Shown here: positions 32,592 to 41,479 of the stretch, piece after piece
How positions within the stretch are numbered: position 1 is the stretch's first letter
Layout: every line of letters begins with the position of its first letter
Source of the DNA: a virus
Virus record (IMG/VR): IMGVR_UViG_3300009499_000148
Coordinates: 42,060-106,059 of that record
Reading direction: 5' to 3' (one strand)
Length of the DNA: 64,000 nucleotides
Notes under the pieces: model-generated
Databases searched by the model: none
What the model was told of the DNA's origin: nothing
Seen by the model: only the letters and a program-made list of their open reading frames with translations
Made by a program: the position numbers and the translations under genes

Positions 32592-33212
32592 ATGAAGATA
32601 CGACTCAGTGAAGTCAGGCACATCCTAGAACGCATCGTTTTAGAGGCTGTCGGAGATGAACCAGCAGTTGATATACGCTTCGTTGTAGATGAAACGTTAC
32701 CATTGTTTCGTGAAGTCAGAGTTAAAAAGCTGAATGATGGAACATTCTTCGGTGGCGAGCCACGAGGACCGGGAGCAACGTATAAAACACTGCCAGCCGG
32801 CACAGAATGCTTGGTGCTCCAAAGAATTGGAGGAAAAGCAGCATGGTGTCAGGTAGAGGGATTTGACGCTCCCATCCGGATGGACATCAATAAATTCTGT
32901 CCGACGAAGGCAGAGGTCTATCTGTCTAGGCAAAGAAAGAAAGCTCAGATGGAACCGCCACCGCTACGTGGAGCTAAAAGCACATCAAGCATTAAGGATG
33001 CTGAACAGCAATTGCGTGATGCAGAGCGTGTATTGATGCTTGCGAAGCAACAGTTCGAAAAACTAAAAGCATCACAAGAGCAAGAGATAGAAGCAGAACC
33101 ACCAGAAGAGCACACAGAAGATGAATCGCCCTCAGAATGGGAAGACACTGGTGATTCTGATTGGGAAAGCGTTCTTAACGACCTTTCACCACAGACGAAA
33201 TCGAAACGCTAA
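32592..33212 (+). CDS. Hypothetical protein with LRxIxRE-type N-terminus
   Basis: 206 residues, plus strand. The N-terminal MKIRLSEVRHILERIVLEAV resembles the openings of the proteins at 58227 and 54801. The middle has TYKTLPAGTECLVLQRIGG (beta strands) and the C-terminal third is coiled and very acidic (EPPEEHTEDESPSEWEDTG). Possibly a virion protein with a cleavable or targeting leader. Function not known. Confidence 0.62.
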   Translation: MKIRLSEVRHILERIVLEAVGDEPAVDIRFVVDETLPLFREVRVKKLNDGTFFGGEPRGPGATYKTLPAGTECLVLQRIGGKAAWCQVEGFDAPIRMDINKFCPTKAEVYLSRQRKKAQMEPPPLRGAKSTSSIKDAEQQLRDAERVLMLAKQQFEKLKASQEQEIEAEPPEEHTEDESPSEWEDTGDSDWESVLNDLSPQTKSKR

Positions 33213-34472
33213 TCAAAATCCCGTCTTAACGCGCTCAGACTTCATGACAGCTGACTCAATATGAGTCAACAGGTCGATAAGACCCTTTTTTACATCATCA
33301 TTTTCAATCACACGCGACGTTCGTTCAATCGTGTAGCTAGCAGCAGTCGCAAATAGCTCTTTGTGAAATGCATATGAATGACCCTTAAGCTTCTTACATG
33401 CATCACGAAGAACGTCAGCATCAACATTTTCACCAGAAAATAGCTTCTGCATGTATGCAAATCCCTCATCTTCAGAGGGCTGTGCATAGAATACCTGCTT
33501 GTCGAAGCGACCAGGGCGTGCTAGCACCTGTTGGTCAAGCGTCTTCGGTTCATTCGCTGTCGCAACAACAATCATGTTGCGACGTTCGACTGCACCATCA
33601 AGCGCCTGAAGGATTGCTTGAAGCGTGACCTGCGTGTGCTTCGTGCCGTCTCTTGGGAAGATGCGGTCGATATCCTCTAGAACGAGGAGACGGATAGGCG
33701 TTCTCTCAACTGAAGCAACATCACGTTCATCATTTTCATCATCATCACGAGCAATTCGCTCAGACTCACCCAACACCCATGCCTTAAACTCATCATCAGG
33801 AGAATTTCTTGAAGCAGAAAAATCAAACGTTTCAGGCTTAGTGTTCAAAAACTTTGCCAACGCCTTGATTGTCGTCGTCTTTCCATTGCCTGGAGGACCG
33901 TGCAAGAGGTATGAACGACTGTATGCCATGTCACGCGAATCGAAAAACTTCTTTCCAGATACGAAAAATTCGATATCACGCTTTAAAATAGCCGTATCAT
34001 CATTCCAATGAACAGACGTTAGAGCATCATAGTTGTACTCTTTTGGAGCAATCTCAGTCTCAGACATGAGTTGCTCAAACTTTGACAGCTCAGAAGACAG
34101 AACGATAAACTTCCCAGGCTCGATGGTAGAGATGATTTTCAATCCAAACTTATCATTTTTAAGAACTGACCAAAGAGGAGGAAGCTCATCACCCACAAAC
34201 TTAACACATCTAATGAGGTTGTTCTTTCTGTGGTCGATGTTAAACTCAATCTCTTCACCTGGATACGTCATGTCAAGCTCAAACGCCTTATTGATTGCAG
34301 GCATCGGTACCTTAACAAAAACGACATCAACAGAGCCCAAGACGCTGTTGATGTAGTGCCCGTGGCTATCAAGAAGCAACTGTCTGTCAATCTCTGACTC
34401 ATATCGACAGACGTAGTTGATGTTCAACCCTTCTTTTGGAGTTGGCTGCTTAATGACGGTTGGATTATCCAT
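33213..34472 (-). CDS. AAA+ ATPase (BCS1/CDC48-like)
   Basis: 419 residues. An N-terminal domain of about 170 residues is unrecognised; the AAA+ core has Walker A LLHGPPGNGKTTT, Walker B LLVLEDIDRIF, sensor 1 VATANEP and arginine-finger RPGRFD. The C-terminal lid is helical. Organisation is like BCS1-type or phage AAA+ proteins that remodel complexes. The stop (33213) abuts the opposing plus-strand gene stop (33212). May partner the ClpP-like protease or act in replication; undecided. Confidence 0.9.
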   Translation of the reverse strand: MDNPTVIKQPTPKEGLNINYVCRYESEIDRQLLLDSHGHYINSVLGSVDVVFVKVPMPAINKAFELDMTYPGEEIEFNIDHRKNNLIRCVKFVGDELPPLWSVLKNDKFGLKIISTIEPGKFIVLSSELSKFEQLMSETEIAPKEYNYDALTSVHWNDDTAILKRDIEFFVSGKKFFDSRDMAYSRSYLLHGPPGNGKTTTIKALAKFLNTKPETFDFSASRNSPDDEFKAWVLGESERIARDDDENDERDVASVERTPIRLLVLEDIDRIFPRDGTKHTQVTLQAILQALDGAVERRNMIVVATANEPKTLDQQVLARPGRFDKQVFYAQPSEDEGFAYMQKLFSGENVDADVLRDACKKLKGHSYAFHKELFATAASYTIERTSRVIENDDVKKGLIDLLTHIESAVMKSERVKTGF

Positions 34473-34791
34473 TCTTCGCTCCAGTCTTGTTCGAGGACAG
34501 GTTCTTCAAAAGCTTTGAGCATAAATCATCATATGCTCTGCTCAATGCGATGTTGTATCCAATGTTAGGGTCGTACAAGTCATCAGGCATCATCTTCGAT
34601 GCACCCAGTCCCACTGCATGCTTAATTGGCATAGAGATAGCTACTACAGTAAAATTTCCTGCAATTGAAACATCGATGGATGTGCTTGCCTGCTTGAACA
34701 GCGCATAAACTGCAATCACATCATTCGGTGTTGCATTCAACCGCTTAAGAGAACGACTAACAAGTGTTTTTTCATTAGCAATTTCAACCAT
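34465..34791 (-). CDS. Small hypothetical protein, dsRBD-like ending
   Basis: 108 residues from ATG 34791; an upstream ATG at 34815 is possible. PDDLYDPNIGYNIALSRAYD recalls the DUF1876/dsRBD-like small proteins (P-x-Y-x-P-x-IG-x-x-IAL-x-RA). N-terminal half has a beta-type core (VVAISMPIKHAVGLGA). It overlaps the AAA+ gene start by 8 nt. Nucleic-acid binding is a guess. Confidence 0.58.
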   Translation of the reverse strand: MVEIANEKTLVSRSLKRLNATPNDVIAVYALFKQASTSIDVSIAGNFTVVAISMPIKHAVGLGASKMMPDDLYDPNIGYNIALSRAYDDLCSKLLKNLSSNKTGAKNG

Positions 34792-34830
34792 GATAGCATC
34801 ATAACACGACAACACATTTGTTTCACAACA

Positions 34831-35241
34831 TCATGATTCATTATCAAACATCTTAATGCGTTGAAGAATTAGCTTCTCATTATGAGACAATTGCTTTTTT
34901 TCTACATGCTGGCCCTGTGCTGATGACTCAAACTGCTCTTTCTTTTCTTTTTCTATCTTAGCAAACTGAAGCATCATGTAGTAGCTGAGCGCTTCAAGGA
35001 TATCCTTCTTATCAGAAAGATAATCTTCTAGCTCAATTGACATCTTCATCGTGCGAGCATACACAAGCATGTCCTCGTAGAATGATTCATCAATTATTGA
35101 CAATAGAAGTAGTTCATCATCAGTTATGGGCTCAAACTTAGACAAAGGGTCAAGCGCACCCTTACGAAGAAAAAAAACAAGGATGCACAATACAATCAAT
35201 GCACTGATACATCCCAATGCTAATAGCTTAAGCACCATCAT
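34831..35241 (-). CDS. Single-pass membrane protein
   Basis: 136 residues. One N-terminal membrane helix (LLALGCISALIVLCILVFFL) is followed by a positively charged turn (RKGA) and a helical, charged domain predicted in the cytoplasm. No lipobox. Function unknown; could anchor a phage complex to the inner membrane. Confidence 0.65.
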   Translation of the reverse strand: MMVLKLLALGCISALIVLCILVFFLRKGALDPLSKFEPITDDELLLLSIIDESFYEDMLVYARTMKMSIELEDYLSDKKDILEALSYYMMLQFAKIEKEKKEQFESSAQGQHVEKKQLSHNEKLILQRIKMFDNES

Positions 35242-35245
35242 TCGT

Positions 35246-35770
35246 TCACTGTTTGTTGTCGGGCTGCGCTAACCAATCTTTCCATTCAATTGGAAGGTCA
35301 TTCCTCCAAATTAGCATAAATCTCATTGAAAAGGGAAGCGTTTTCGGTTTAACGGGTGTAGAAAGCAGTCGTAATCCTGCTTGGCTCGGTGTCAAAGAGC
35401 CTTTCTTTTGATTACAGGCATGGCATGCAATGACGATGTTTTCCCACTGCGTCTTACCACCAGCACGTCGTGGTACAACATGGTCATACGTTGCTTCATA
35501 TTTTGCAACGCTTACATTGCAATACTGACAGCGACCCTTATCACGCATGTACACGTTTTCACGTGAAAACTTAATGACAGACTTCTTGCGATATCTCGTC
35601 AGCTCTCTAACGACTGCTGGCATCTTTATGACGAATGATGCAGACCTAATGTCTCTGTCCTCGTATGATTGAATGATTTCAACCTTACCCTTACACCACT
35701 GCGTGATTGCTCTATCCCACGAGATATGACCAGCGGGCTGAAAGTTAAAGTCTAAGACAAGCGTTTCCAT
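35246..35770 (-). CDS. HNH endonuclease (McrA-like, non-homing type)
   Basis: 174 residues. The N-terminus LVLDFNFQPAGHISWDRAI is characteristic of the common bacterial HNH proteins of this length. RCQYCN and CHACNQKKG form the zinc ribbon and TYDHVVPRRAGGKTQWENI is the HNH core. SD GGAG sits before the ATG. It could cut phage DNA during packaging or host DNA. Differs from the NUMOD-bearing homing enzymes here. Confidence 0.85.
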   Translation of the reverse strand: METLVLDFNFQPAGHISWDRAITQWCKGKVEIIQSYEDRDIRSASFVIKMPAVVRELTRYRKKSVIKFSRENVYMRDKGRCQYCNVSVAKYEATYDHVVPRRAGGKTQWENIVIACHACNQKKGSLTPSQAGLRLLSTPVKPKTLPFSMRFMLIWRNDLPIEWKDWLAQPDNKQ

Positions 35771-35792
35771 TATAGCTCCAGATGCCCGTTCA

Positions 35793-35821
35793 TTAGGGCA
35801 ACGTCATTCCGGAGGCCCTAA
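35793..35821 (-). promoter_or_regulatory. Hairpin in leader of HNH gene
   Basis: Perfect 7-bp inverted repeat TTAGGGC/GCCCTAA with a 15-nt loop, 22 nt upstream of the HNH start on the same strand. No T-run follows, so a leader structure is as likely as a terminator for the upstream gene. Confidence 0.4.
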
Positions 35822-35897
35822 CAAAGGATAAATATGTTGTTATCGTTAAGCATTGCTATCACATTATATTACTACACACGTAGCATAAAATACACTA

Positions 35898-36116
35898 CTA
35901 TCTGTGGTGATGTCGCATCCTTAATAAAAGACGCTCAGCGAACATCGTTAGCAAGCGTTGGTCTGATAATGTTAAACGGCGCCAGATGAGTTGTAGTGTA
36001 TCATCGATGTCAGCGATTTCATACCGCTTAAGCTCAGATGCGTTGTCATGTCTATTAAGTAGAGAAATCACGCGACGTATCAATTTTTTTGAGATGATGA
36101 TATCTCTGTTAAGCAT
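35898..36116 (-). CDS. Small basic hypothetical protein (72 aa)
   Basis: Basic helical protein (KKLIRRVISLL...RLLLRMRHHHR) with no recognised family. Ends in TAG. Nine nt separate it from the phosphoesterase gene upstream, consistent with one transcript. Confidence 0.55.
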   Translation of the reverse strand: MLNRDIIISKKLIRRVISLLNRHDNASELKRYEIADIDDTLQLIWRRLTLSDQRLLTMFAERLLLRMRHHHR

Positions 36117-36125
36117 CTATTTGTT

Positions 36126-36887
36126 CTATACATCGATAAGAAGTGCTTTGTTAAAGTCTGGGTTGATATCTGACGGCCAGTAGCCTCGAGGGTTGCACAC
36201 AACACGTGTAGACTTGCTTGTATCATAATGCTCAATGCGATAATCAAATGAGTCATGAGTGTGTCCGTGTATCCAAAGCTTCGGTCCATTTGTACGGATG
36301 AATTCATCCATGTCAGTCAGATAAAACGACGTAAGCTCACTGTGCTTAAATCTCTCTGCAACACTCATTTTTGATGGAAGATGATGCGTGATTAATATGT
36401 CAGATGCTGATGCTTCACTGTTAAAGAACGCTGTTGCACGTGCATTTTCATCATACACCCAATCTCTGATGCACTTGATTATGCGAAAATCATTCATGAA
36501 AAATTCGTACTGTTGGTTTCGTACATGCCACGGAAACCACATCGTGGCACCAAGAAACCTCTGTCCCTTCACTGTGATTGTTCCACAATCAAGCCAGTGA
36601 AGGTTTGAATTCTGTCTCATCGCTTCATGCGATAGCGCCACTATCGTATCTCTGTCAGATGCATAATATTCATGATTACCATGAACCCATATGACGTCAG
36701 AGTGCTCATACCTTTTGCATAGCCTAGACATGACCTCAATGATTTGAGATTTTGTGCATATATCACCTGCTAGCACCAAAACATCGACGCCATCTGGGTC
36801 GAGCGTGCTGATAAAGGATGAGATGCTTGATGTTTTATGGTCGTCATCAAATTCTAGATGAATATCACTCATGATAGCTAATTTCAT
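36126..36887 (-). CDS. Calcineurin-like metallophosphoesterase
   Basis: 253 residues with the full metal-site set: MSDIHLEF (D-x-H), LVLAGDI (GD-x), VHGNHEYY (GNH[E]), ITHHLPS and WIHGHTHDS (GH-x-H). Length fits the standalone family. It sits with RNA ligase genes and might remove phosphates from nucleic-acid ends or cyclic nucleotides, but the family is broad. Ends in TAG. Confidence 0.9.
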   Translation of the reverse strand: MKLAIMSDIHLEFDDDHKTSSISSFISTLDPDGVDVLVLAGDICTKSQIIEVMSRLCKRYEHSDVIWVHGNHEYYASDRDTIVALSHEAMRQNSNLHWLDCGTITVKGQRFLGATMWFPWHVRNQQYEFFMNDFRIIKCIRDWVYDENARATAFFNSEASASDILITHHLPSKMSVAERFKHSELTSFYLTDMDEFIRTNGPKLWIHGHTHDSFDYRIEHYDTSKSTRVVCNPRGYWPSDINPDFNKALLIDV

Positions 36888-37165
36888 GATTCACACTCTA
36901 CATACGCATCTATACTATAGAGCATTAAATTTTCGCATACAAAAATGCTCTGACCAATCAATAGTTTTGCACCAGATAACGTCTTATTATTAATAACGCT
37001 TCTTGCACACGAAACAACACTACATGTCATGTCTAACAATGATATAGCGCATCTATCTTGTAAACGATTTTTACATTGCCCGCTACAGACATCAACACAA
37101 CGAGAGCTTATTTGATGAAAATGATACATGTCATGCAACACTATAAGTGAACCCTTGGCTATCAT
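36884..37165 (-). CDS. Cys-rich hypothetical protein (93 aa)
   Basis: Start at 37165 gives ATGA with the RNA ligase stop; the longer frame to 37270 would overlap that gene by 109 nt. Starts MIAKGSLIVLHDMYHFHQ, which faintly recalls the PGTL-family N-terminus, and has seven Cys (CVDVCSGQCKNRLQDRC and others). Function unknown. Confidence 0.55.
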   Translation of the reverse strand: MIAKGSLIVLHDMYHFHQISSRCVDVCSGQCKNRLQDRCAISLLDMTCSVVSCARSVINNKTLSGAKLLIGQSIFVCENLMLYSIDAYVECES

Positions 37166-37950
37166 CGAAAGATGTCCACGTATGGAGCCAACATATTTTG
37201 TATGATTGGTCTCTCTAGCCAATGTCCGTCTGCATCTGCGATTGAGTTTAAAAATGAGCTTCTCACCCACTTATAACGCTCTAGCACTGAATCATCATTT
37301 TCTACCTTGATGTAAAGACCCTCCATCGTATCGTTCTTGTCAGTTTGACGAAGCGCAACGTCATATGCAACACCTGCATTCTGTGCCTGTGTGTTGAGAT
37401 TATCTTTCCAGCGACCCGTCTTGTAGTATGACATCGTGATGAGTTGTGTGATGTCATCTAGGCACGTGATGATGCTATCCTGAATGATGTTAACAGAAAC
37501 GATTGGAGAACCATGAAGTAGTTCAAGCCGTCTCTGTGTTGAAATAAATGTGTTTGTTTCTTTGTCAAAGACATCAAACGCTAAAAAATAATGTGGTAAG
37601 AGGTCATAGAACACAGTGTGTTTTGCGAATAACCACTCACCGTAAATGATGTATCTGTCTCCAATGATGTTTAACAGCGTGGCTTCATGAACTGCAGCCC
37701 ATTGTTTAAAAAGGTCCCAGTGCTTTTCTCGCGGGCCACCTGTAAGGTAATGCCCCCTACTTTGCAGCAGCAACGAACCATCATGCGAGAACGATATCCC
37801 AGCATTCGCGCCGTCGACCTTTTCTTCTATAATTACCCGTTTACCAAATAGTTCAGAGACACGAACCTGTGATAAGTCTTCATCACCGCTCTGTAGTCTT
37901 GAGCCCTCAAGATGAGGGGTCCGAACAAACTTGATGATTTCGATGCTCAT
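37162..37950 (-). CDS. RNA ligase (Rnl2-like)
   Basis: 262 residues. Nucleotidyltransferase motifs: I IIEEKVDGANAG (Lys that takes AMP), III-type IIYGEWLFAKH and LAFDVFD, IV MEGLYIKVE, V ERYKWVR. This order and length fit the Rnl2/RNA_ligase family without a T4 Rnl2 C-terminal domain. It would seal RNA breaks, such as tRNA cleaved by host anticodon nucleases. ATGA links to genes on both sides. Confidence 0.88.
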   Translation of the reverse strand: MSIEIIKFVRTPHLEGSRLQSGDEDLSQVRVSELFGKRVIIEEKVDGANAGISFSHDGSLLLQSRGHYLTGGPREKHWDLFKQWAAVHEATLLNIIGDRYIIYGEWLFAKHTVFYDLLPHYFLAFDVFDKETNTFISTQRRLELLHGSPIVSVNIIQDSIITCLDDITQLITMSYYKTGRWKDNLNTQAQNAGVAYDVALRQTDKNDTMEGLYIKVENDDSVLERYKWVRSSFLNSIADADGHWLERPIIQNMLAPYVDIFR

Positions 37951-38366
37951 TTATCTTCATTATCACACATATCGACGTTGCTGTGCAATGCTGTGAGCTT
38001 ATCATCTTTTTTTTGTCTTTTTATGAATAACTCAAGCCTCAGCGCTGAGCTCTTTGAAGGCATTTTTCTGCTATCACAGAGAGTTATCGGCCCTCTTCCT
38101 CGTGTGTATTTTGCACCCTTTCCATCCTGATGGGCTTTCACTCTCTTTGCTACGTCAGTTGTGATGCCAGTGTAAAGAGAACCATCGCCACATCGAACAA
38201 TATAGACGAACCACATCTTTTTTCCACCGTATTTCGGTGTCAGGTCTCCATCAGATGTATAGATTCCAACATCAACACATGAAAGAAACAATTCATGTGG
38301 TGTCATCTTACGAAGACGCTTCATTAATTTTTGATGAGCAAGTGCGTTTTGTTTCGTGTACGTCAT
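37947..38366 (-). CDS. SLX1/YhbQ-type GIY-YIG domain protein
   Basis: 139 residues. The GIY-YIG domain is at residues about 52-130: WFVYIVRCGDGSLYTGITTD, KRVKAHQDGKGAKYTRGRGP and the later Glu in ALRLELFIKR. This is the UPF0213 layout, not a homing enzyme (no NUMOD repeats). The N-terminal 50 residues are unrecognised. A structure-specific or repair nuclease role is likely. Confidence 0.85.
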   Translation of the reverse strand: MTYTKQNALAHQKLMKRLRKMTPHELFLSCVDVGIYTSDGDLTPKYGGKKMWFVYIVRCGDGSLYTGITTDVAKRVKAHQDGKGAKYTRGRGPITLCDSRKMPSKSSALRLELFIKRQKKDDKLTALHSNVDMCDNEDK

Positions 38367-38663
38367 CTAGATAACTGCTTTACCGTAGATAGACGCAGGT
38401 CCAATCCACCCGTTTATGCGACCCTTATTATTCGCTATCTGAAATCTTGTACCGTCAATCGCTTTAACAAGATGCAAATACTGCCTTCCCGCAACCTTAC
38501 ACAGCACTACGTCACCGACAGCGAGCTCTGTGATATTGACTGGATGAACGACAACTGTCTGACCGTCCTCAACACGACCTGCCATTGACCTTCCCCTCGG
38601 AGTGATGACGACGCTTTCACCACCCTGAAGCTTTTCAATCGCCATTGATGCCCAGCCCGTCAT
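38367..38663 (-). CDS. S24/S26 peptidase-like domain protein
   Basis: 98 residues. VVITPRGRSMAGRVEDGQTV holds the G-x-SM loop of the LexA/signal-peptidase fold and VGDVVLCKVAGRQYLHLVKA a later Lys, the two residues of the Ser-Lys dyad. The N-terminal DNA-binding part of LexA is absent. Such short S24-like proteins occur in phages; self-cleavage is not shown. TAG stop. ATGA with tsf. Confidence 0.7.
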   Translation of the reverse strand: MTGWASMAIEKLQGGESVVITPRGRSMAGRVEDGQTVVVHPVNITELAVGDVVLCKVAGRQYLHLVKAIDGTRFQIANNKGRINGWIGPASIYGKAVI

Positions 38664-39259
38664 TTTGACATACCCGCGCCGAAGCGTGAAAATCTGCTGA
38701 TGACGATGTTTTCACCCGTCTTTTGTACGAGATCTGTCAAAAGTGTGCCAATCTTTTTGGATTGGTCCTTCACCCACTGTTGGTCAATAAGACATATCTG
38801 CGAATACAGTTTCTCCATCTGTCCATCGACAATCTTTGACAACATCGACTCAGGTTTACCTGAGATGACAGCCTTCGACAGCAACGCGGCCCTTTCACGC
38901 TCAACTACATCTGATGGAATTGAGTTTCTATCAACATATTGCGGGTCTAATGCAGCAATCTGAAGCATCACCTCATGCATAAAATCCTTGAAATCATCGC
39001 TTCTAGCGACAAAATCAGTCTCACAATCGACCTGAAGTAGAACACCTATTCTACCCTCACCGTGAATATACGACCCTACACGACCCTCAGATAACTTTCG
39101 TTCTCTCTTTGCCTGTGCTCCAATCGAACCAAGCTCTCTTAGGAGCAAAAGTGCGTTTCCTTGGTCATATCCTGATTTTTCTAGAACGTCCTTACACAGA
39201 CTCATGCTCACGCCGGTCATTTCACGAAGCGCTTTTATTTGTTCAATCTTTGTGCTCAT
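38660..39259 (-). CDS. tsf: Elongation factor Ts (short type)
   Basis: 199 residues. The N-terminal UBA-like helices KIEQIKALREMTGVSMSLCK and EF-Tu-binding CETDFVARSDDFKDF (TDFV motif) are clear; a second core domain follows (MLSKIVDGQMEKLY). It corresponds in size to the short Thermus-type EF-Ts. It would recycle host EF-Tu-GDP. Phage-encoded EF-Ts is known mainly from huge phages and fits the large tRNA set here. Confidence 0.93.
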   Translation of the reverse strand: MSTKIEQIKALREMTGVSMSLCKDVLEKSGYDQGNALLLLRELGSIGAQAKRERKLSEGRVGSYIHGEGRIGVLLQVDCETDFVARSDDFKDFMHEVMLQIAALDPQYVDRNSIPSDVVERERAALLSKAVISGKPESMLSKIVDGQMEKLYSQICLIDQQWVKDQSKKIGTLLTDLVQKTGENIVISRFSRFGAGMSK

Positions 39260-39267
39260 TTTTTATC

Positions 39268-39714
39268 CTATAGCTGTGAAGCAATCGCAGACCTCAATCT
39301 AAAGCTACTCCTATCGAATGGTATCTGCGCCGCGACGTATCCATTACCTGCAAGGTCTGCGACCATATGCTCAGCATGTCGCACATTCAATGACCAAACG
39401 ATGACTGGAACATTTTTCCATGACAGTGAAATGTCATTCTGACACAGAAGTTTGACAGCATCACTTCCGGTCTTTCCGTCTTTATCGAGAGGCCAGTTTC
39501 CGGGTATGTCGACGATGATACCGCCGCCGATAGGGTCATTCGACCCAAGGTCGTGGTCAAGTATGATTAAAGAGATATCATCAGCAACATTATCACGTAA
39601 TGCAGCAACGAATGAGCTAACATCCTGACACCAGATTACATTAGTGTCAGGAAACGCATCTTTCAACCACTTGATGCGAAAATCAACATCTTCAAGCACT
39701 AATATCGATTTCAT
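39268..39714 (-). CDS. Cyclic-phosphate-processing receiver-like (cREC) domain protein
   Basis: 148 residues. ILVLEDVDFRIKWLKDAF and SLIILDHDLGSND place acidic residues as in a receiver domain, and the LDHDLG motif is typical of the cREC family rather than classical response regulators. By published family analysis, cREC proteins are linked to RNA end processing; that fits two RNA ligases here. No histidine kinase nearby. Could also be a degenerate receiver. Confidence 0.68.
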   Translation of the reverse strand: MKSILVLEDVDFRIKWLKDAFPDTNVIWCQDVSSFVAALRDNVADDISLIILDHDLGSNDPIGGGIIVDIPGNWPLDKDGKTGSDAVKLLCQNDISLSWKNVPVIVWSLNVRHAEHMVADLAGNGYVAAQIPFDRSSFRLRSAIASQL

Positions 39715-40784
39715 CGAAATTCAAGCCTATTCTGTATGCCACATGACTGCTTCATTGCAGACACAAGAAGCTGGTCAATGACAGCATCATCTAAAGTATA
39801 CAACGGTTGTTTTTTATCATTCACAACGTGTTGCATTCCCATGATGTGTGTTGCTATTGCGGCGTCGGCGTCAGACAACGCTGCATCACTGAATTCATTC
39901 CACCATGTGATTGTCTGTCCATCGCTGCATTTTCCAACGATTTTTTCTGTTGAGCCATGTTCTGTTGAATGTCTTACAACACTCATTCGTTCCGTTTTTC
40001 CTGCATTTAAAAACATGACGTCGATGATTTCATAATCATTCGTTCTGTCAATCATACGTCCCGTGATGATTGTGCCGTCTGAAGAGTATGCTCGCAATGA
40101 CTGAAGAGAACGAAATGGAGCTGTCTTACATGCGTATGCAAACTGATGCATCAACGTTACACCATTCTCAAACGCAATCGTCCCTATCTCCCATGAATCA
40201 ACGCTGCTGTCGACACGTAGTCCTTCACTGTTCTCGTGCTCTGCAAGTGGTGCTAGCACCCGATGAGCAAATGCTGATGTCGGTCTGTGTTGTCTTCCGA
40301 TGTATGTTCTTAGCTGTGCTATTGCGTGGTAATCGTATGACCGACAATCATTCTGAACTAGAAACGGTCGTGATACAATACCCGATGCATACACTTTTTC
40401 TTTGAACTGCTCTAATGGAAGATAAGGCCACTGCTCAATCACGCCGACACTCACACCGTATTTTCGAGCTGACTCAACTAACCGTGGGTCATCTAGAGGC
40501 GTCTCACACAAGATTGGAATCCCATGATGCATCGTTGAGCCGATGACTGCAGACGACGCCGATGCATTAACACAGACCAACAGATAGTCTGGATTTTGTG
40601 CCACTAATTCTTCACGTGTCTTAAATGCCTTTATTCCTGTGGCATCACTAAAGCGTTGTGCTGTTGATTGTGAACGTGTCGTAAATCCAACGACGTCGAT
40701 AGAGCCAAGCTTTTGTAATTTTTGCAGAATGGGAGCGTAAACGTTCGTCATTCTTTTCCCTGCACCGACTAGTCCTATACGCAT
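39711..40784 (-). CDS. Gfo/Idh/MocA-family oxidoreductase
   Basis: 357 residues. N-terminal Rossmann GLVGAGKRMTNVYAP, and CETPLDD in place of the EKP motif (Lys missing, replaced by Thr). The C-terminal alpha/beta domain has GVTLMHQFAYAC. Loss of the EKP Lys is unusual and may mean altered or lost catalysis. It is adjacent to a PhyH-like oxygenase with a 10-nt overlap. Probably sugar oxidation in a second glycan block. Confidence 0.82.
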   Translation of the reverse strand: MRIGLVGAGKRMTNVYAPILQKLQKLGSIDVVGFTTRSQSTAQRFSDATGIKAFKTREELVAQNPDYLLVCVNASASSAVIGSTMHHGIPILCETPLDDPRLVESARKYGVSVGVIEQWPYLPLEQFKEKVYASGIVSRPFLVQNDCRSYDYHAIAQLRTYIGRQHRPTSAFAHRVLAPLAEHENSEGLRVDSSVDSWEIGTIAFENGVTLMHQFAYACKTAPFRSLQSLRAYSSDGTIITGRMIDRTNDYEIIDVMFLNAGKTERMSVVRHSTEHGSTEKIVGKCSDGQTITWWNEFSDAALSDADAAIATHIMGMQHVVNDKKQPLYTLDDAVIDQLLVSAMKQSCGIQNRLEFR

Positions 40785-41479
40785 TTTAGAACCTCATTCT
40801 CATATAACTCAACCTGCTCTTTATGAACGTTGATGTCAGACAACGACCTTTCATACTGATGACGTCTTAAAAATGAATAGATGATTCTTATAGACCCATC
40901 CTGATGTGAATCTGGGATGACGCCATGCAACATGCTTGTGTTGAATATCACGAATGAATCATCTGATGATAGATAGTCCTTTCTCGGCATGCCACTGCAA
41001 CCATTCATATCATCACTAAGAGAATCAAAGTTCCTTCGATGAGAGCCGACAATCATCTTAAGCTTTCTCTCTGGCTGTCGTCCCAACGTTGGGTAATAGA
41101 TGAGCTTATGTGCAGGAGGAAAATTGCCAACAGGCTTTAGACCCGTATGGATGTATGTGTCCCTGTGCCAATCCATGTAGCTCGGCCCTGGTCTAGAGCA
41201 TCTTATCTGTGTATGCGTTAACACCATGTCTGGTCCGAGAAGTTCATCTAACAGTTTAGGGATATTGTTGATGCGGAGCGTCCCTAAAATGACTGCATCG
41301 TATGAGTGTGCATCAGGCCTCAGGTCAAGCGTGTTCTGGTACTTAGACTCCCATGTGTATGGATGCTTTAGAGATTGTGCTGAGTGTAGGTCTGTCAGCA
41401 GTGCTCTAAGTGGAGCACAGTCAACAAATTTTTTTTCGACGCAACCTGCAATTGCATACGTCGTCTCTAATGATGTCAT
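40775..41479 (-). CDS. Phytanoyl-CoA dioxygenase-like 2OG-Fe(II) oxygenase
   Basis: 234 residues. MDWHRDTYIH gives the H-x-D iron ligands, MLHGVIPDSHQDGSIRIIYSF the distal His and the 2-oxoglutarate-binding Arg. The fold order is PhyH-like. Substrate unknown; members hydroxylate small molecules, lipids or sugar derivatives. Coupled to an oxidoreductase downstream and HNH gene upstream (ATGA). Confidence 0.78.
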   Translation of the reverse strand: MTSLETTYAIAGCVEKKFVDCAPLRALLTDLHSAQSLKHPYTWESKYQNTLDLRPDAHSYDAVILGTLRINNIPKLLDELLGPDMVLTHTQIRCSRPGPSYMDWHRDTYIHTGLKPVGNFPPAHKLIYYPTLGRQPERKLKMIVGSHRRNFDSLSDDMNGCSGMPRKDYLSSDDSFVIFNTSMLHGVIPDSHQDGSIRIIYSFLRRHQYERSLSDINVHKEQVELYENEVLKCV

